Assembly: GCA_934247935.1 (NCBI GenBank)
Contig: CAKQKE010000002.1
Span: forward strand, 248,001 to 312,000
Direction of reading: 5' to 3'
DNA from: an uncultured Clostridia bacterium
GTDB taxonomy: Bacteria; Bacillota; Clostridia; Christensenellales; Borkfalkiaceae
DNA: 64,000 bases
Numbering within the stretch: position 1 is the first letter of the stretch; each line of letters starts with the position of its first letter. Shown in pieces: positions 22,985-33,187 of the stretch. The notes under the pieces were generated by a model. That model saw only the letters and a program-made list of their open reading frames with translations, was not told the DNA's origin and made no database searches. The position numbers were made by a program, and so were the translations under genes.

Positions 22985-25900
22985 TTAATTTTTGGCGAAT
23001 AATAAATTTGACAAAATTATAGGCGTTTCTTCTTCGTCGTCTTCGCTTTTCCAATACACTATAAATTGAATTTGAGAATTTGCCAATCTATATCCCTTGC
23101 TCTTAAGCAATTCCAATTTTTCGACAAATGCTTTTGAAAATTTTGCAACCCTAACGTCCCTTCCATTTATTTCTACAGACAAAAATATATCGTCGATTTT
23201 TAGCGGTGCACCGCTTTTCAAAGACAAAATAATTTCTTTTTTGTACTTAAAATAATCTAAAACGACGTCTTTATGCGTTGTTTGCAACATTATCTCCAAT
23301 GGCTCGGTGTACTTATTGTCATCAACAATAAATTCGACGTCACCATTTTTATAACTATCGAAAATATCTGTATTAGTATGAATATGCAATTCGTTTTTAG
23401 CCCGAGTCATGCCTACATAAATCTTTCTGCGAGATTCATCGTTTAATAATTGTTCGTTTTTCAACATCATATAAACATTATCGAATTCACGCCCCTTTGA
23501 TTTATGTATTGTCGACACATAAATTATTTCATTTTCTTCATTTTCATAAAAATCCTCATAATTAGATTCTTTGATAAATTCTTCCAAATCCGTTCTGTAC
23601 TTTGTTGGGTATATTTTTTCGAAATCATTAATCATATTCTTAATATTTTCAAAGCAAGAACTATCTTTAAATCTATTATACAACAAACGTTTAGCGAAAC
23701 TCCAAACATCATCGGAAATTACTGGCGAATGAAGGTTTTTATCTATAAAATTTAGAAAACATCTGACTTCTAAAAGATTATATAATTTAAATCCGTCAAG
23801 TGATTGAATTAATTTTGCCCGTTTGCCCTTTTTATTTAAGACACCTAAAATTTTTATGGCTTCTTCATTTGTATTTGTAAGGAAACAAGTCTTTCCTTCT
23901 TTGTTGTTTTTTATAAAATCATTCACTATAGATTCTTCCATATTTTCGGACGCATAACGAACAATTCTAACTAAACCTTTATTCCCCGAAACCGATTCGC
24001 AAGGAATGTTTTTCATTCGATTTTTTATAGAAGAAATAAATTTATTTGCTATTGAAACAATGTCTGCCGCACTGCGGTAATTTTCAATCATTTCATATTT
24101 ATTTGCTCCATATTCATCAATTAATTGTTTTAAATATTTTGAATCCGAGCCTCTGAATTCATATATATTTTGATCATCGTCACCAACCGCAATAATACGC
24201 ATATCTTCATTTGTCTTCATTAATGCGGACACAAGAGCAAATTCATTCTCATCCATATCTTGGGCTTCATCAATAACTAAAACGCTTTTAACAATTTTAC
24301 CTTGTTCGACCTCGCCGTTGGCTATCATTTCGGCCGCATCTTTAACGACGTTTTGAGATGATTCTAACGTACCGACTCTTCCAAGTAAATCAAAACAATA
24401 GGAATGAAAGGTCTTTATTTCCACAAAATTGGCAGCATTGCCAATCAATTGTATTAATCGTTTTTTAAATTCCGTAGCAGCCGCTCTTGAAAACGTTACC
24501 ATAAGTAATTGCTCGTGCTTAACGTCTTCCAATAATAACAATGAAGCCAATTTATGAACAAGAACGCGAGTCTTTCCGCTGCCTGGGCCTGCAGCAACGA
24601 CAATATATTTAGACTCGTCATCATTAATTATTTCCGATTGCTTGTCCGACATATCTCCAAACAATTGATTATATTTATCGGGAGTAATATTCCTTTCGAT
24701 TTCAAAAGCCCGTTCGCCTTTAAAATACTTGTTAATAAACTTTTTAAAGTCCATATTAAAATAGTCTTGAACGAATTGAATGGCAGCATCATAATTTTTA
24801 ACCATTAAATTTGCATATTCGCCGACAATGTGTATTTGCCTGATTTTTTGTTTATAAAATTCGTCCAATAATCTATAATCGTCAACTTTATATTTAATTC
24901 TATTGTCTTTAATAACGCGTTTAATTTCCATAGCGTTATATAAAACCAAAAAACCTCCTTCAAGTTTTAATGCTCCTATTTTTGATAAATATAAAATAGC
25001 ATCTTCTATATCTGAAAGAGTTGTCGGTATAGAAGTCAATTTTAACTTTGGCGTTGACTCGTATTCTTTAAATAACCCTACAAGCGAAAAAGTAACCGAC
25101 TTTTCTTCTTTGTCGCTATCTGTCTGCTTTTCTGCCTTTGAATATAAATAATTCAATATAAAGCGACAAATATCCGCCCTGTTTTCAAACTTGTTTAAAA
25201 TGTTATTATCTCCAAATAACGGGGCTATTTTTGCTGAAAATGTTTCTCTGTTTTCTTCTTTAACAATATAGTTTTTAATTGTTAAGTAATGTAATATTAT
25301 TCGTATATTTTTAACAGTCGACGATTGAATTCCCGCTTCTTGGGCTTCTTCATTCAATTCTTTAAAATTGAACGAGATTTCGTCATTGTTTAATTTAGAA
25401 AGAATAAATCTTTCCAGTTTAATAAATCTATCCAAAATTAACGACGATTTATGAAGGTTATCTGTATCGAAAATAAAAGCCGACATATCGTTATAATCAT
25501 CTAACAATCCGTCTTGTCTCATAAGATTGATTACTTCGATTACAGACTCTTTAGTTAAAGCAAGCGTATCGGCTAAATAATCTACTCTTGACTCCGCATC
25601 AACACTATTTTTTTGATTGCTCCTACTCGAAATTAAAGACTTAATTATTCTCAACGCCGTTTCTTTTTGTTTGTCGTCATATAATTCGGACGATCTAATT
25701 TTATATGACGCTTCCGACATATTTTTTGCTTTAATACTAGTAGCGTAAACGTGCGGCACGTTTTGTCCTCTTACAATATAACCAGCAGTTTCAAGAGCGG
25801 AAATAGCAGTTTTTACTCTGGTTTCTATTTCCGAACCTGCCGTATCGTCCCAACCCGCTTGTCTTGCTATTTCTAACGCAGAACAACAAACGTTCAGCCT

Positions 25901-27790
25901 GTCTTTCGTTAAATCTTTAATCGCTTTCCATACTTGTTGAATTTCGCTAATACTGAGTTTTGTTTGATTTAGCAATATAAAATGTTTATCTAAATCGTTG
26001 TTGTTAAACAACACATAACATTCTGCTTGTAACGACGGGTCTCTTCCTGCTCTTCCCGCTTCTTGAACATAATTTTCGAGAGAATCTGAAATATCGTAAT
26101 GGATGACAAGTTTTACGTCGCTTTTATCGACGCCCATACCAAACGCAGACGTCGCAACTATAATCGAAACGTCCCCATTCATAAATGCTTCTTGATTTAT
26201 AATCTTATCTTTTGAATCCATCTTTCCGTTGTACGGCAAAGCCTTCAAACCGTCACGGGTTAATTTTTCGGCAAGCTCTTTGGTCCTTTTCGTCCTTGAA
26301 ACATAAACTATTGTCGCGCAATTTTTTTGAGATATCAAAGTCCTCAACGTATTATATTTTTCTTCGTCGGTTTCTTTAAATAAGACGGAATAATGTAAAT
26401 TTTCTCTTGTTGCGGAAGATGCATAAATTTCAAGATCTAAATTTAATTTTCTCTTAAAGTAATCGCAAATATCCGTAATTACTTTTTGTTTTGCCGTTGC
26501 CGTAAAACACGATACAGGGATAGGCTTTTTATCCGACTGTTTATTCTTTTGCAATTTCTTTATGAAATCTCCGATATATAAATAATCAACTCTAAAATCT
26601 TGACCCCATGCTGAAAAACAGTGTGCTTCGTCTATTACAAATCTTACAATATTTCTGGACATCAACAGTTTTTCGATTGTCTTTGACCTTAATGTTTCAG
26701 GTGAAATATATAATATCGACGCTTTTCCGTTAGATACTCTTTCTATTGCATCAGCCCTTTCTATAGGATTTAACATTCCGTTAATAGTAACAGCGTCGTC
26801 TATTCCTTTAGAACACAAATTATCCACTTGATCTTTCATTAAGGATTGAAGCGGCGAAATAACCACAGTCAATCCATGTACTGTTTTACCCGCCATTAAT
26901 GCCGGCAACTGAAATGTAATCGATTTGCCTCCTCCGGTAGGAAATACCGCCAAAACAGATTTTCCGTAAACAGCCGCTTGCGCTGCGTTTTCTTGAAGCG
27001 GCTCTCCGTTATATTTTCTAAACTCGTTAAATCCGAAAAAGTTTTTAAGCCCTTTATGTATGTTTAATTTTTCTCTGCAATATTCACACCTTTCGTCGCA
27101 TGGCGTATTGCACAAAAATTTAATCACGTTATCGATTTTAGGAAAATGATATTGCAACCAAGGAGGCGTTATCGAATATTCGTCATTTGAATTAATCAAC
27201 GCTAAAACGTAAGCCAACTCTATAGGATAATGATTAATTAAAACTTCTATATCCGCATTTTCACAAATTCTATTTTGAAATGTATTTTGAATAATCTTAA
27301 CTAAATTATATTTATAAGGTTTAAATTCTACGTAATCGAAAAAACCTTTAAATTCTTCAAAATTATACAGTAAACCGCAAAAAATCATCTTTAAATTCGA
27401 TGACAATTTATGAAATGCGTTTACTTCGTCGTAGAATAAATTAGCGGCTTTTTGACTGTCGTTTAAAGGATTGTTCAATTCTTCCGTTTGTAGTTTATCA
27501 TCCTTCAATAATTTATGATATGGCTTTTTAGGAAATAATAACGGAGATAAATATAATGTATCTATTACATTCTGAAATTTATCCGTGCCCGTTGATTCCT
27601 TTAAATATTTTAAATCGTGATGAATGACATTATGTCCGCAAAAGAAATCGGAACTTTCGCAAAAACGCATGAACTCTTTAATAGATGAAGAATGAAAACT
27701 CATCCCATTATTTTTTACAGCCCCGATATCATGTATTTTTTTATCTTCAATGCCTATTTCTGTATCAAAAAAGCAAATTTCTTTTGCCAT
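22985..27790 (-). CDS. Exonuclease-RecQ helicase-UvrD helicase fusion
   Basis: A 1601-residue protein with three enzymatic parts. Residues 1-125 are a DEDD-type 3'-5' exonuclease (Asp9/Glu11 in FFDTEIG, Asp59, Asp111); the usual motif III His appears to be Asn106. A four-Cys cluster (227, 231, 235, 238) precedes a RecQ-type SF2 helicase with Walker A PTGGGKS (284-290), DEAH (387-390) and QEAGRAGRD. From about 1040 on is a UvrD/Rep SF1 helicase with AAGPGSGKT (1066), IDEAQD, GDDDQNIYEFRG, TIHKSKGREFD and VGMTRAK. Coding sequence is clearly more AT-rich than neighbouring genes. GAGGAG precedes the ATG. DNA repair or antiphage defence are both possible. Confidence 0.93.
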   Translation of the reverse strand: MAKEICFFDTEIGIEDKKIHDIGAVKNNGMSFHSSSIKEFMRFCESSDFFCGHNVIHHDLKYLKESTGTDKFQNVIDTLYLSPLLFPKKPYHKLLKDDKLQTEELNNPLNDSQKAANLFYDEVNAFHKLSSNLKMIFCGLLYNFEEFKGFFDYVEFKPYKYNLVKIIQNTFQNRICENADIEVLINHYPIELAYVLALINSNDEYSITPPWLQYHFPKIDNVIKFLCNTPCDERCEYCREKLNIHKGLKNFFGFNEFRKYNGEPLQENAAQAAVYGKSVLAVFPTGGGKSITFQLPALMAGKTVHGLTVVISPLQSLMKDQVDNLCSKGIDDAVTINGMLNPIERADAIERVSNGKASILYISPETLRSKTIEKLLMSRNIVRFVIDEAHCFSAWGQDFRVDYLYIGDFIKKLQKNKQSDKKPIPVSCFTATAKQKVITDICDYFKRKLNLDLEIYASSATRENLHYSVLFKETDEEKYNTLRTLISQKNCATIVYVSRTKRTKELAEKLTRDGLKALPYNGKMDSKDKIINQEAFMNGDVSIIVATSAFGMGVDKSDVKLVIHYDISDSLENYVQEAGRAGRDPSLQAECYVLFNNNDLDKHFILLNQTKLSISEIQQVWKAIKDLTKDRLNVCCSALEIARQAGWDDTAGSEIETRVKTAISALETAGYIVRGQNVPHVYATSIKAKNMSEASYKIRSSELYDDKQKETALRIIKSLISSRSNQKNSVDAESRVDYLADTLALTKESVIEVINLMRQDGLLDDYNDMSAFIFDTDNLHKSSLILDRFIKLERFILSKLNNDEISFNFKELNEEAQEAGIQSSTVKNIRIILHYLTIKNYIVKEENRETFSAKIAPLFGDNNILNKFENRADICRFILNYLYSKAEKQTDSDKEEKSVTFSLVGLFKEYESTPKLKLTSIPTTLSDIEDAILYLSKIGALKLEGGFLVLYNAMEIKRVIKDNRIKYKVDDYRLLDEFYKQKIRQIHIVGEYANLMVKNYDAAIQFVQDYFNMDFKKFINKYFKGERAFEIERNITPDKYNQLFGDMSDKQSEIINDDESKYIVVAAGPGSGKTRVLVHKLASLLLLEDVKHEQLLMVTFSRAAATEFKKRLIQLIGNAANFVEIKTFHSYCFDLLGRVGTLESSQNVVKDAAEMIANGEVEQGKIVKSVLVIDEAQDMDENEFALVSALMKTNEDMRIIAVGDDDQNIYEFRGSDSKYLKQLIDEYGANKYEMIENYRSAADIVSIANKFISSIKNRMKNIPCESVSGNKGLVRIVRYASENMEESIVNDFIKNNKEGKTCFLTNTNEEAIKILGVLNKKGKRAKLIQSLDGFKLYNLLEVRCFLNFIDKNLHSPVISDDVWSFAKRLLYNRFKDSSCFENIKNMINDFEKIYPTKYRTDLEEFIKESNYEDFYENEENEIIYVSTIHKSKGREFDNVYMMLKNEQLLNDESRRKIYVGMTRAKNELHIHTNTDIFDSYKNGDVEFIVDDNKYTEPLEIMLQTTHKDVVLDYFKYKKEIILSLKSGAPLKIDDIFLSVEINGRDVRVAKFSKAFVEKLELLKSKGYRLANSQIQFIVYWKSEDDEEETPIILSNLLFAKN

Positions 27791-28011
27791 AAACCCTTCT
27801 CCTCAATATTTATTGCTATTATACCATAAAATTTTTGTTTTTGTATATAAATTACATAATTATACAATAAAAATCAAAATAATAATTAATCAACTAGTCA
27901 TATTGAAATTAAATCTCACTATTTTACCAAAACAAACATATAAACTCAAATTAAGACTTTTTTCATAAACTAACTTGCGACAACATTTCTTATTCTTAGT
28001 GTTTAATCAAA

Positions 28012-28051
28012 ATAAATTAAAAAGAATTGAAATATTTTTACTTCAATTCTT
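28012..28051 (-). terminator. Terminator of the ferritin-like gene
   Basis: The stem AAGAATTGAA/TTCAATTCTT is followed by T-rich sequence on the minus strand. Confidence 0.75.
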
Positions 28052-28066
28052 AAACTATTTAAAAAC

Positions 28067-28552
28067 TCAAAGCCTTGAAATTAAGTTTTCCAAAAGGCGC
28101 ATATTCAATTCTTCATCGGCGATTAGTTTGCGGAAAAATTCTTTTAAACTTTTATTTTGCGTTTTTTTACATATCGAAATCATCATTACAATACACTCTT
28201 TTTCCAAAACCAAATCGTCTTTTAAAAACGTTTTCGCGTCCGTTCCGAAGTTCATCCACTTTGTCCGCCAAAACCCCTGCCCGCTGTAAAGTGCGACGTT
28301 TCCGCCGAAAAACTCGATTGCGTTTTTTACCGCCGTCATCGACTCAATTTCGGAGAGCAAAAAACACTTCAATTCGTCTTTTACACACTTATCGCACTCG
28401 CCAGATAAATAAAGTTGATAAAAATATGTAGCGACGAGCGTGGCTTTGCTTTTTTCCCCGCAATACAGGTATCTGAGCGCGCCCGTTTCTTCTTTTGAAA
28501 TTGCCCCGTCAAGTTTTACCTCTCCGTCTTCTGCGCAAAAACAAAAATCCAT
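28067..28552 (-). CDS. Ferritin-like (manganese-catalase/CotJC-like) protein, ligands degenerate
   Basis: A 161-residue helical protein. The layout resembles small ferritin-like proteins of the manganese catalase group: ATYFYQLYLSGE, LLSEIESMTAVKNAIEFFGGN, ALYSGQGFWRTKWMNFG and RKLIADEELNMRLLENL. Where those proteins have ExxH and EELH metal ligands, this one reads EIES and EELN, so at least two His ligands are missing. The start at 28552 is behind AAAGGGGGG; an in-frame start 20 codons upstream has no ribosome-binding site. It may be a structural or regulatory relative without a working di-metal centre. Confidence 0.7.
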   Translation of the reverse strand: MDFCFCAEDGEVKLDGAISKEETGALRYLYCGEKSKATLVATYFYQLYLSGECDKCVKDELKCFLLSEIESMTAVKNAIEFFGGNVALYSGQGFWRTKWMNFGTDAKTFLKDDLVLEKECIVMMISICKKTQNKSLKEFFRKLIADEELNMRLLENLISRL

Positions 28553-28811
28553 ACAATACCCCCCTTTAACGAGCGAAAGCCGTAAAACCCTAATCGGTTT
28601 TTTGCCTCTCAACTATGAGTATTATATGGATTTGAATTTGAAGTTTGTGATTTTATAAATTCTATTTAATAATCAGAATCTCGCACACCACAAACACGCC
28701 ATAAAAAATTTTTCTGTTCTTGGCAATCGTTTTTCTGTCGACAAATAATTTTTGATACCGCCATCGTTAAACTGAAATTTCATTTCTATACAACGTTGCA
28801 TATCAGGATTT

Positions 28812-29477
28812 TTAAACGTTTTTGCTTTCCTGAGAGTTTTCGGCAGTACTTTCGGTTGCATTCTCGGCAACGGGTTTTGTGATTATTACTTTGATTATAA
28901 ACACTGCAAGCATAACGATTGCAATGGCAAACAACACGTAAATTATCATATCGACGTATTTGCCGAAAAAGTAAGTAAGCAGCGTAATAATCGCACCGGC
29001 GACGAGATTTCCGAGTGCCAACGGCAAAACAGCGTCTTTAAATTTCATTTCGAGAAAAACCGAAATTGCAGTGCCTGTCCACACACCCGTCACGGGAAAC
29101 GGAACGGCTACAAAAATAAACAGTCCCCACATCATCATTTTTTTTACGGCAACGTCGGGGTTTTCTTGCAATTTATCGGCTATTTTTTGCGCTTTGTTTT
29201 TAAAAACCTGTTCTACTTTGACGACAAGTTTTTTGAAAAACGGTATTTTCTTTAATAATTTGAAAATGGGTTTAAGCAAGAAAAATACAAGCACGCAAAC
29301 CACCGTCGAACCGAGATATGCGTACATTGCCGTTTTAATAAGACTTATTCCGCCGAGTTTTGTCCCGATGGGTATTGCACCTTTAAGTTCGATAAGCGGA
29401 ATCATTGAAATAATAAAAACTATTACGGCGTAATTGTCGGTTATTTTTTTTAATAAAGACGCTAATTGATTTGCCAT
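28812..29477 (-). CDS. Small multidrug export family membrane protein
   Basis: A 221-residue integral membrane protein of the putative small multidrug export family. Signature blocks are MIPLIELKGAIPIGTKLGG near the N-terminus and VAVPFPVTGVWTGTAISVFL in the middle, with about five hydrophobic segments and a Lys-rich cytoplasmic stretch between. The C-terminal tail is acidic and Ser/Glu-rich. The ATG at 29477 follows GGAGA; a TTG four codons upstream overlaps that site and is rejected. The transported substrate is not established for the family. Confidence 0.85.
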   Translation of the reverse strand: MANQLASLLKKITDNYAVIVFIISMIPLIELKGAIPIGTKLGGISLIKTAMYAYLGSTVVCVLVFFLLKPIFKLLKKIPFFKKLVVKVEQVFKNKAQKIADKLQENPDVAVKKMMMWGLFIFVAVPFPVTGVWTGTAISVFLEMKFKDAVLPLALGNLVAGAIITLLTYFFGKYVDMIIYVLFAIAIVMLAVFIIKVIITKPVAENATESTAENSQESKNV

Positions 29478-29962
29478 ATTTATCTCCAAAACGTTTGATT
29501 TTATTGGTAAAAACCATTATAATTTAAGAAAGCAAATATTTTGATTAAAGCAAAATATTTAAAACACTTACGTGTTTTGCAAAAATACTTTATTTTTGCG
29601 CTTTTACATTGTAATATGCGAAATTGTAAACCCTTGCAAGCAAGTTTCCAATTTCTTATACTATAATTTAAATATCGTAAAATTTATCTTCGCTAAATTT
29701 TTGTTTGCTGAATGCCCGGGCGGGAAAAATATTTACTTTAACCGTCCGTGCATAAGTCAATTTATCTCGCATATCACGTATATATTCATTATAATATATA
29801 TTAGATAGCCACGCAAATATACTAATTAAGCGACAATTTGCGAAAATCCGCTTTCTTTTGCCGGTTTTCAAAATCAATTAATTCAACGATTTTTCACAAA
29901 TAAATACCGTTTGTTTATATAACTATTATATCACAAATCAATTTGAAAATAAAGGATTTATT
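29478..29962. other. AT-rich divergent intergenic region
   Basis: This 485-base gap holds small hairpins AAAACAC/GTGTTTT and GCAAAAATA/TTTTTGC (29560-29600) and one copy of a 28-base repeat shared with 33190-33217. No gene or known RNA was recognised. Confidence 0.55.
29633..29661. repeat. Short dispersed repeat C, copy 1
   Basis: CTTGCAAGCAAGTTTCCA followed by TTTCTTATA, nearly identical to 33188-33217. Confidence 0.55.
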
Positions 29963-30727
29963 ATGACTTTACAACAATTAATGTCACCCGCAAGGCGCGC
30001 TATCGACGACTACAGCATGATTGAAGACGGAGACAAGGTTGCTGTTGGACTTTCCGGCGGAAAAGACAGCGTAACTTTGCTTTGCATATTGGCAGGCATG
30101 AGAAGATTTTACCCCAACCGCTTTTCTCTCGTCGCTATAAATATAGACATGGGTTTAAAAGACGTGGACCAAAACGAGGTTGAGCAAATGAAAGAGTTTT
30201 GTAAAAAACTCGATGTTGAATATATATCCGAAAAAACCGATATCGCACAAATAATTTTTGAGGAAAGAAAAGAGAAAAATCCTTGCAGTTTGTGTGCGAA
30301 AATGAGGCGCGGTGCCTTAATCAACTCTGCCATAGAACACGGTTGCAACAAACTTGCGCTCGGTCATCACGCCGACGACCTTATCGAAACATTGTTTTTG
30401 TCAATGCTTTATGAGGGCAGACTTTCTACCTTTTCTCCCATAACCTATATGTCAAGGACTAAAATGACGGTAATACGCCCTATGATTTACATTCCGGAAA
30501 AGGATATAGTCGGATTTGCAAAAAACAATCCGGTTATTCACAACCCGTGCCCCGCCAACAAGCATACGCAAAGAGAGTACGTAAAACAACTTTTAAACGA
30601 TATTAAAAAGGACGTGCCCATTGCGAAAGAGAGAATTCACGGAGCAATCACACACCCCGAAAGAAATAATCTTTTCGACTCTTGCATGCAAAAACTCAAT
30701 TCGGGCAAAAACGACGAAAATAAATAA
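29963..30727 (+). CDS. ttcA: tRNA 2-thiocytidine biosynthesis protein TtcA family
   Basis: A 254-residue PP-loop ATP pyrophosphatase related to TtcA, which thiolates cytidine 32 of certain tRNAs. It has the PP-loop SGGKDS (about 31-36), the ENPCSLCAKMRRG-type Cys pair, the GHHADDLIETLFL motif and NPCPANKHTQREYVK, whose Cys helps hold the iron-sulfur cluster of the family. Length is somewhat below the E. coli protein. AAAGGA precedes the start. The nucleotide target in this organism is inferred from family membership; thiolation at another position cannot be excluded. Confidence 0.9.
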   Translation: MTLQQLMSPARRAIDDYSMIEDGDKVAVGLSGGKDSVTLLCILAGMRRFYPNRFSLVAINIDMGLKDVDQNEVEQMKEFCKKLDVEYISEKTDIAQIIFEERKEKNPCSLCAKMRRGALINSAIEHGCNKLALGHHADDLIETLFLSMLYEGRLSTFSPITYMSRTKMTVIRPMIYIPEKDIVGFAKNNPVIHNPCPANKHTQREYVKQLLNDIKKDVPIAKERIHGAITHPERNNLFDSCMQKLNSGKNDENK

Positions 30728-30790
30728 TATTTATATTTTCCCTGTCTGTCAGGTTTCATTAAATCCGTAATTTCATTATTTTTTGGACGA

Positions 30791-30820
30791 TTTTACAGCA
30801 AACGTATACTGTAAACATGG
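30791..30820. repeat. Dispersed palindromic repeat, copy 3 (diverged)
   Basis: TTTTACAGCAAACGTATACT followed by GTAAACATGGC, sharing the right flank of the copy at 56305. It lies about 65 bases after the ttcA stop. Confidence 0.6.
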
Positions 30821-30918
30821 CTAAACCACCTCCATTACAACAAATGGAAAACGTATGCTTACTTATAACGTACGTGCACACGTGTAAAATTCAAGACTAA
30901 AATTATACATGTGTTAAT

Positions 30919-30956
30919 GCGTTTTATATGCTCCTCTTTGCATATATTAAAAACGC
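30919..30956. repeat. Hairpin upstream of the MATE gene
   Basis: GCGTTTTATATGC and GCATATATTAAAAACGC pair with a 3-base bulge around loop TCCTCTTT. There is no T-run, so it is not a classical terminator. Confidence 0.45.
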
Positions 30957-31188
30957 ATACGCTTGCACTTACAAAAACCCGTATACTCTTATATATACCG
31001 CGCAAAGGATAATATTCAACTCCAAACACACTTTACGCCATCAACATTCGCCTTAATAGAATTGTTTAATATTATGCGCCGACCTATACCATCATACTTT
31101 TTATACTCAATCCTGCAAACCGCAACATACGATTTTATTTTTCACTCTATTTCTCATTCAATCAACCACTTGTTTCCGGAGTTTGCGT

Positions 31189-32619
31189 ATGACGAAAGAA
31201 TTGACAAAGGGCAATCCCTTTAAACTGATATTATTTTTCTCAATCCCAATATTTTTGGGCAACGTAATACAACAACTTTATAATATCGTCGACACGTTAA
31301 TAGTCGGCCATACCGTATCCACAAACGCAATGACCGGTATCGGTTGTACGGGGTCTATTACGTTTTTTATCCTTGGGTTTGCCAACGGACTTACAGCGGG
31401 TTTCGGGATAAAACTCAGCCAATGTTTCGGTTCGGGCGACACGGAAGCGTTAAAGAAAAACATAGCGACAAGCCTTATTTTGTGCGCCGCTATGTCTGTT
31501 ATTTTAACATCAATCGCAATTCCTTTGACCTCTCCTCTTCTTAAAATGATGAAGACGGGAAAGGAATATTTCGACTACGCATATTGGTATTTGATGATTA
31601 TTTTTGCCGGAATTGCAGCAACCGTATTGTATAATATGGTCGCTTATGCTTTAAGAGCAATCGGCGACAGCAAAGCCCCTTTGATGTTTTTGGCTGTCTC
31701 TGCGGTGCTTAATATCGGTTTCGATTTGCTTTTTATTCTCGTATTCAAATTGAATTACACGGGCGCGGCTCTCGCTACTGTATTAAGCAGTTTAATCTCC
31801 GGTGTAGCAAGCCTTATATATATGTTTTGGCGTTACCCTTTTATCAGACTGAAAGCGAAAGATTTTAAAACTTCGTCAAAATTGATTTTCGGTCAAATTT
31901 CCATCGGTCTTCCCATGGCTTTGCAGTTTTCGATTACCGCTATCGGCTGCATAATTCAACAAACTGCCCTCAACGGTTTAAACGACACAAATAAAGGTTG
32001 TGTTACCGCTTACACTGCGGCGGCAAAAATACACAATTTCGTCGACCAGACGCTTTTCGCAATAGGCACTACCGTTGCAAATTACGTCGGACAAAACACC
32101 GGCGCGGAAAAATACGGGCGCATAAAGGACTGCGTATTCGTAAGCATGATATACGTCGTTATTTGTTGGATTGCGGGAATTTTGCTGTGCCTTCTTCTCG
32201 GAAATTCTATGATGGGCTTGTTTATAGATAAATCGACTGGCGACGGACTGCTGTATTACGATAAAATCATTTCATACGGAAAACGGTTTTTAATGTGTCA
32301 AAGTTCTATGTATATAATGCTCGGCGCAATACTCGTGTATCGAAGCGCATTGCAAGGCATGGGACGTTCGTCCATTGCGGTAATTGCCGGAATTATGGAA
32401 CTCATCGGCAGAAGCGTCGCTTCGTTTGTCCTTGTAAAACTTTTGGGCTATACGGGAATCTGTTTTTCCGACCCGATTGCCTGGATTGCTGCAAACTTAT
32501 ACTTAATTCCTACTTATTACGTCATAATTTCCAAAAAGAAAGGTGCACGCGAATATACTTTTTCTTCTTTATTTAAAAAAAACAAAATTCAAACGGAGGT
32601 AAAAGATAATAATGATTAA
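31189..32619 (+). CDS. MATE family multidrug efflux transporter
   Basis: A 476-residue inner-membrane antiporter with about twelve membrane segments in two related halves. The N-terminus LTKGNPFKLILFFSIPIFLG and QQLYNIVDTLIVGHTV are typical MATE motifs, as is GAALATVLSSLISG. The ATG at 31189 follows GGAG by seven bases; the TTG two codons upstream is less well spaced. It overlaps the Dabb gene by eight bases. The drugs or metabolites exported cannot be inferred. Confidence 0.93.
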   Translation: MTKELTKGNPFKLILFFSIPIFLGNVIQQLYNIVDTLIVGHTVSTNAMTGIGCTGSITFFILGFANGLTAGFGIKLSQCFGSGDTEALKKNIATSLILCAAMSVILTSIAIPLTSPLLKMMKTGKEYFDYAYWYLMIIFAGIAATVLYNMVAYALRAIGDSKAPLMFLAVSAVLNIGFDLLFILVFKLNYTGAALATVLSSLISGVASLIYMFWRYPFIRLKAKDFKTSSKLIFGQISIGLPMALQFSITAIGCIIQQTALNGLNDTNKGCVTAYTAAAKIHNFVDQTLFAIGTTVANYVGQNTGAEKYGRIKDCVFVSMIYVVICWIAGILLCLLLGNSMMGLFIDKSTGDGLLYYDKIISYGKRFLMCQSSMYIMLGAILVYRSALQGMGRSSIAVIAGIMELIGRSVASFVLVKLLGYTGICFSDPIAWIAANLYLIPTYYVIISKKKGAREYTFSSLFKKNKIQTEVKDNND

Positions 32620-32902
32620 ACATATAGTTTGTTTTAAATTGCAAAATAACAGCGACGAAAAACTCGAAGAAACCAAGAATATTTTGCTTTCTATGAAAGA
32701 TAACGTAAAACTTTTAAAAGATATCGAAGTCGGCGTAGATTTTTTACATTCCGCTCGCTCTTACGACGTAATTTTACAAGTAACGCTCGAAAATAAAGAG
32801 CAACTCGACGAATACCAAAAGGACGAATATCATTGCAACGTCGTGAAGAAGTATATGCATGCACATACGATTTCTTCCGTCGCCGTCGATTACGAAATGT
32901 AA
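32612..32902 (+). CDS. Dabb (stress-responsive A/B barrel) family protein
   Basis: A 96-residue dimeric alpha/beta-barrel protein. MIKHIVCFKLQNNSDEKLEE, GVDFLHSARSYDVILQVTLE and EYQKDEYHCNVVKKYMHA are the standard Dabb strands and helix. Homologues are small cytosolic proteins with varied or unknown roles. It overlaps the end of the MATE gene by eight bases with GGAGG within that gene, so the two are co-translated. Confidence 0.9.
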   Translation: MIKHIVCFKLQNNSDEKLEETKNILLSMKDNVKLLKDIEVGVDFLHSARSYDVILQVTLENKEQLDEYQKDEYHCNVVKKYMHAHTISSVAVDYEM

Positions 32903-33187
32903 AAACATTTAGAAACTATTTAAAGTGAATTTCGGGGCTAATGCCAAAATCTTACAAATCCTTAACTTATACAAAAACGCACTGCTTTTGCACTTCTTCA
33001 TTTGAAAAAACATCGGTTTCGCTTGAAAATATGCTCGTTGTTTATTGCGTTCTTTCAAACAAGTTTTACGTTATTATAATTTTCGTTTGTAAAATTTATT
33101 TTGTTAAATTTTATGATCGATATCGCCCTCCTCAAGGCAAATTGAATATTTCCATTGCAACTTAAATTGCAATATAAAAAATTAAAA

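Larger units (their letters stand above)
30728..31188. other. Intergenic region with repeat and hairpin
   Basis: The 461-base gap carries a diverged copy of the dispersed palindrome and a long hairpin at 30919-30956. An open frame at 30963-31223 overlaps the MATE start and has no ribosome-binding site, so it is not called. Confidence 0.6.

Noticed and set aside
30963..31223. 86-codon frame upstream of the MATE gene
   Set aside because: No ribosome-binding site; overlaps the better-supported MATE start.
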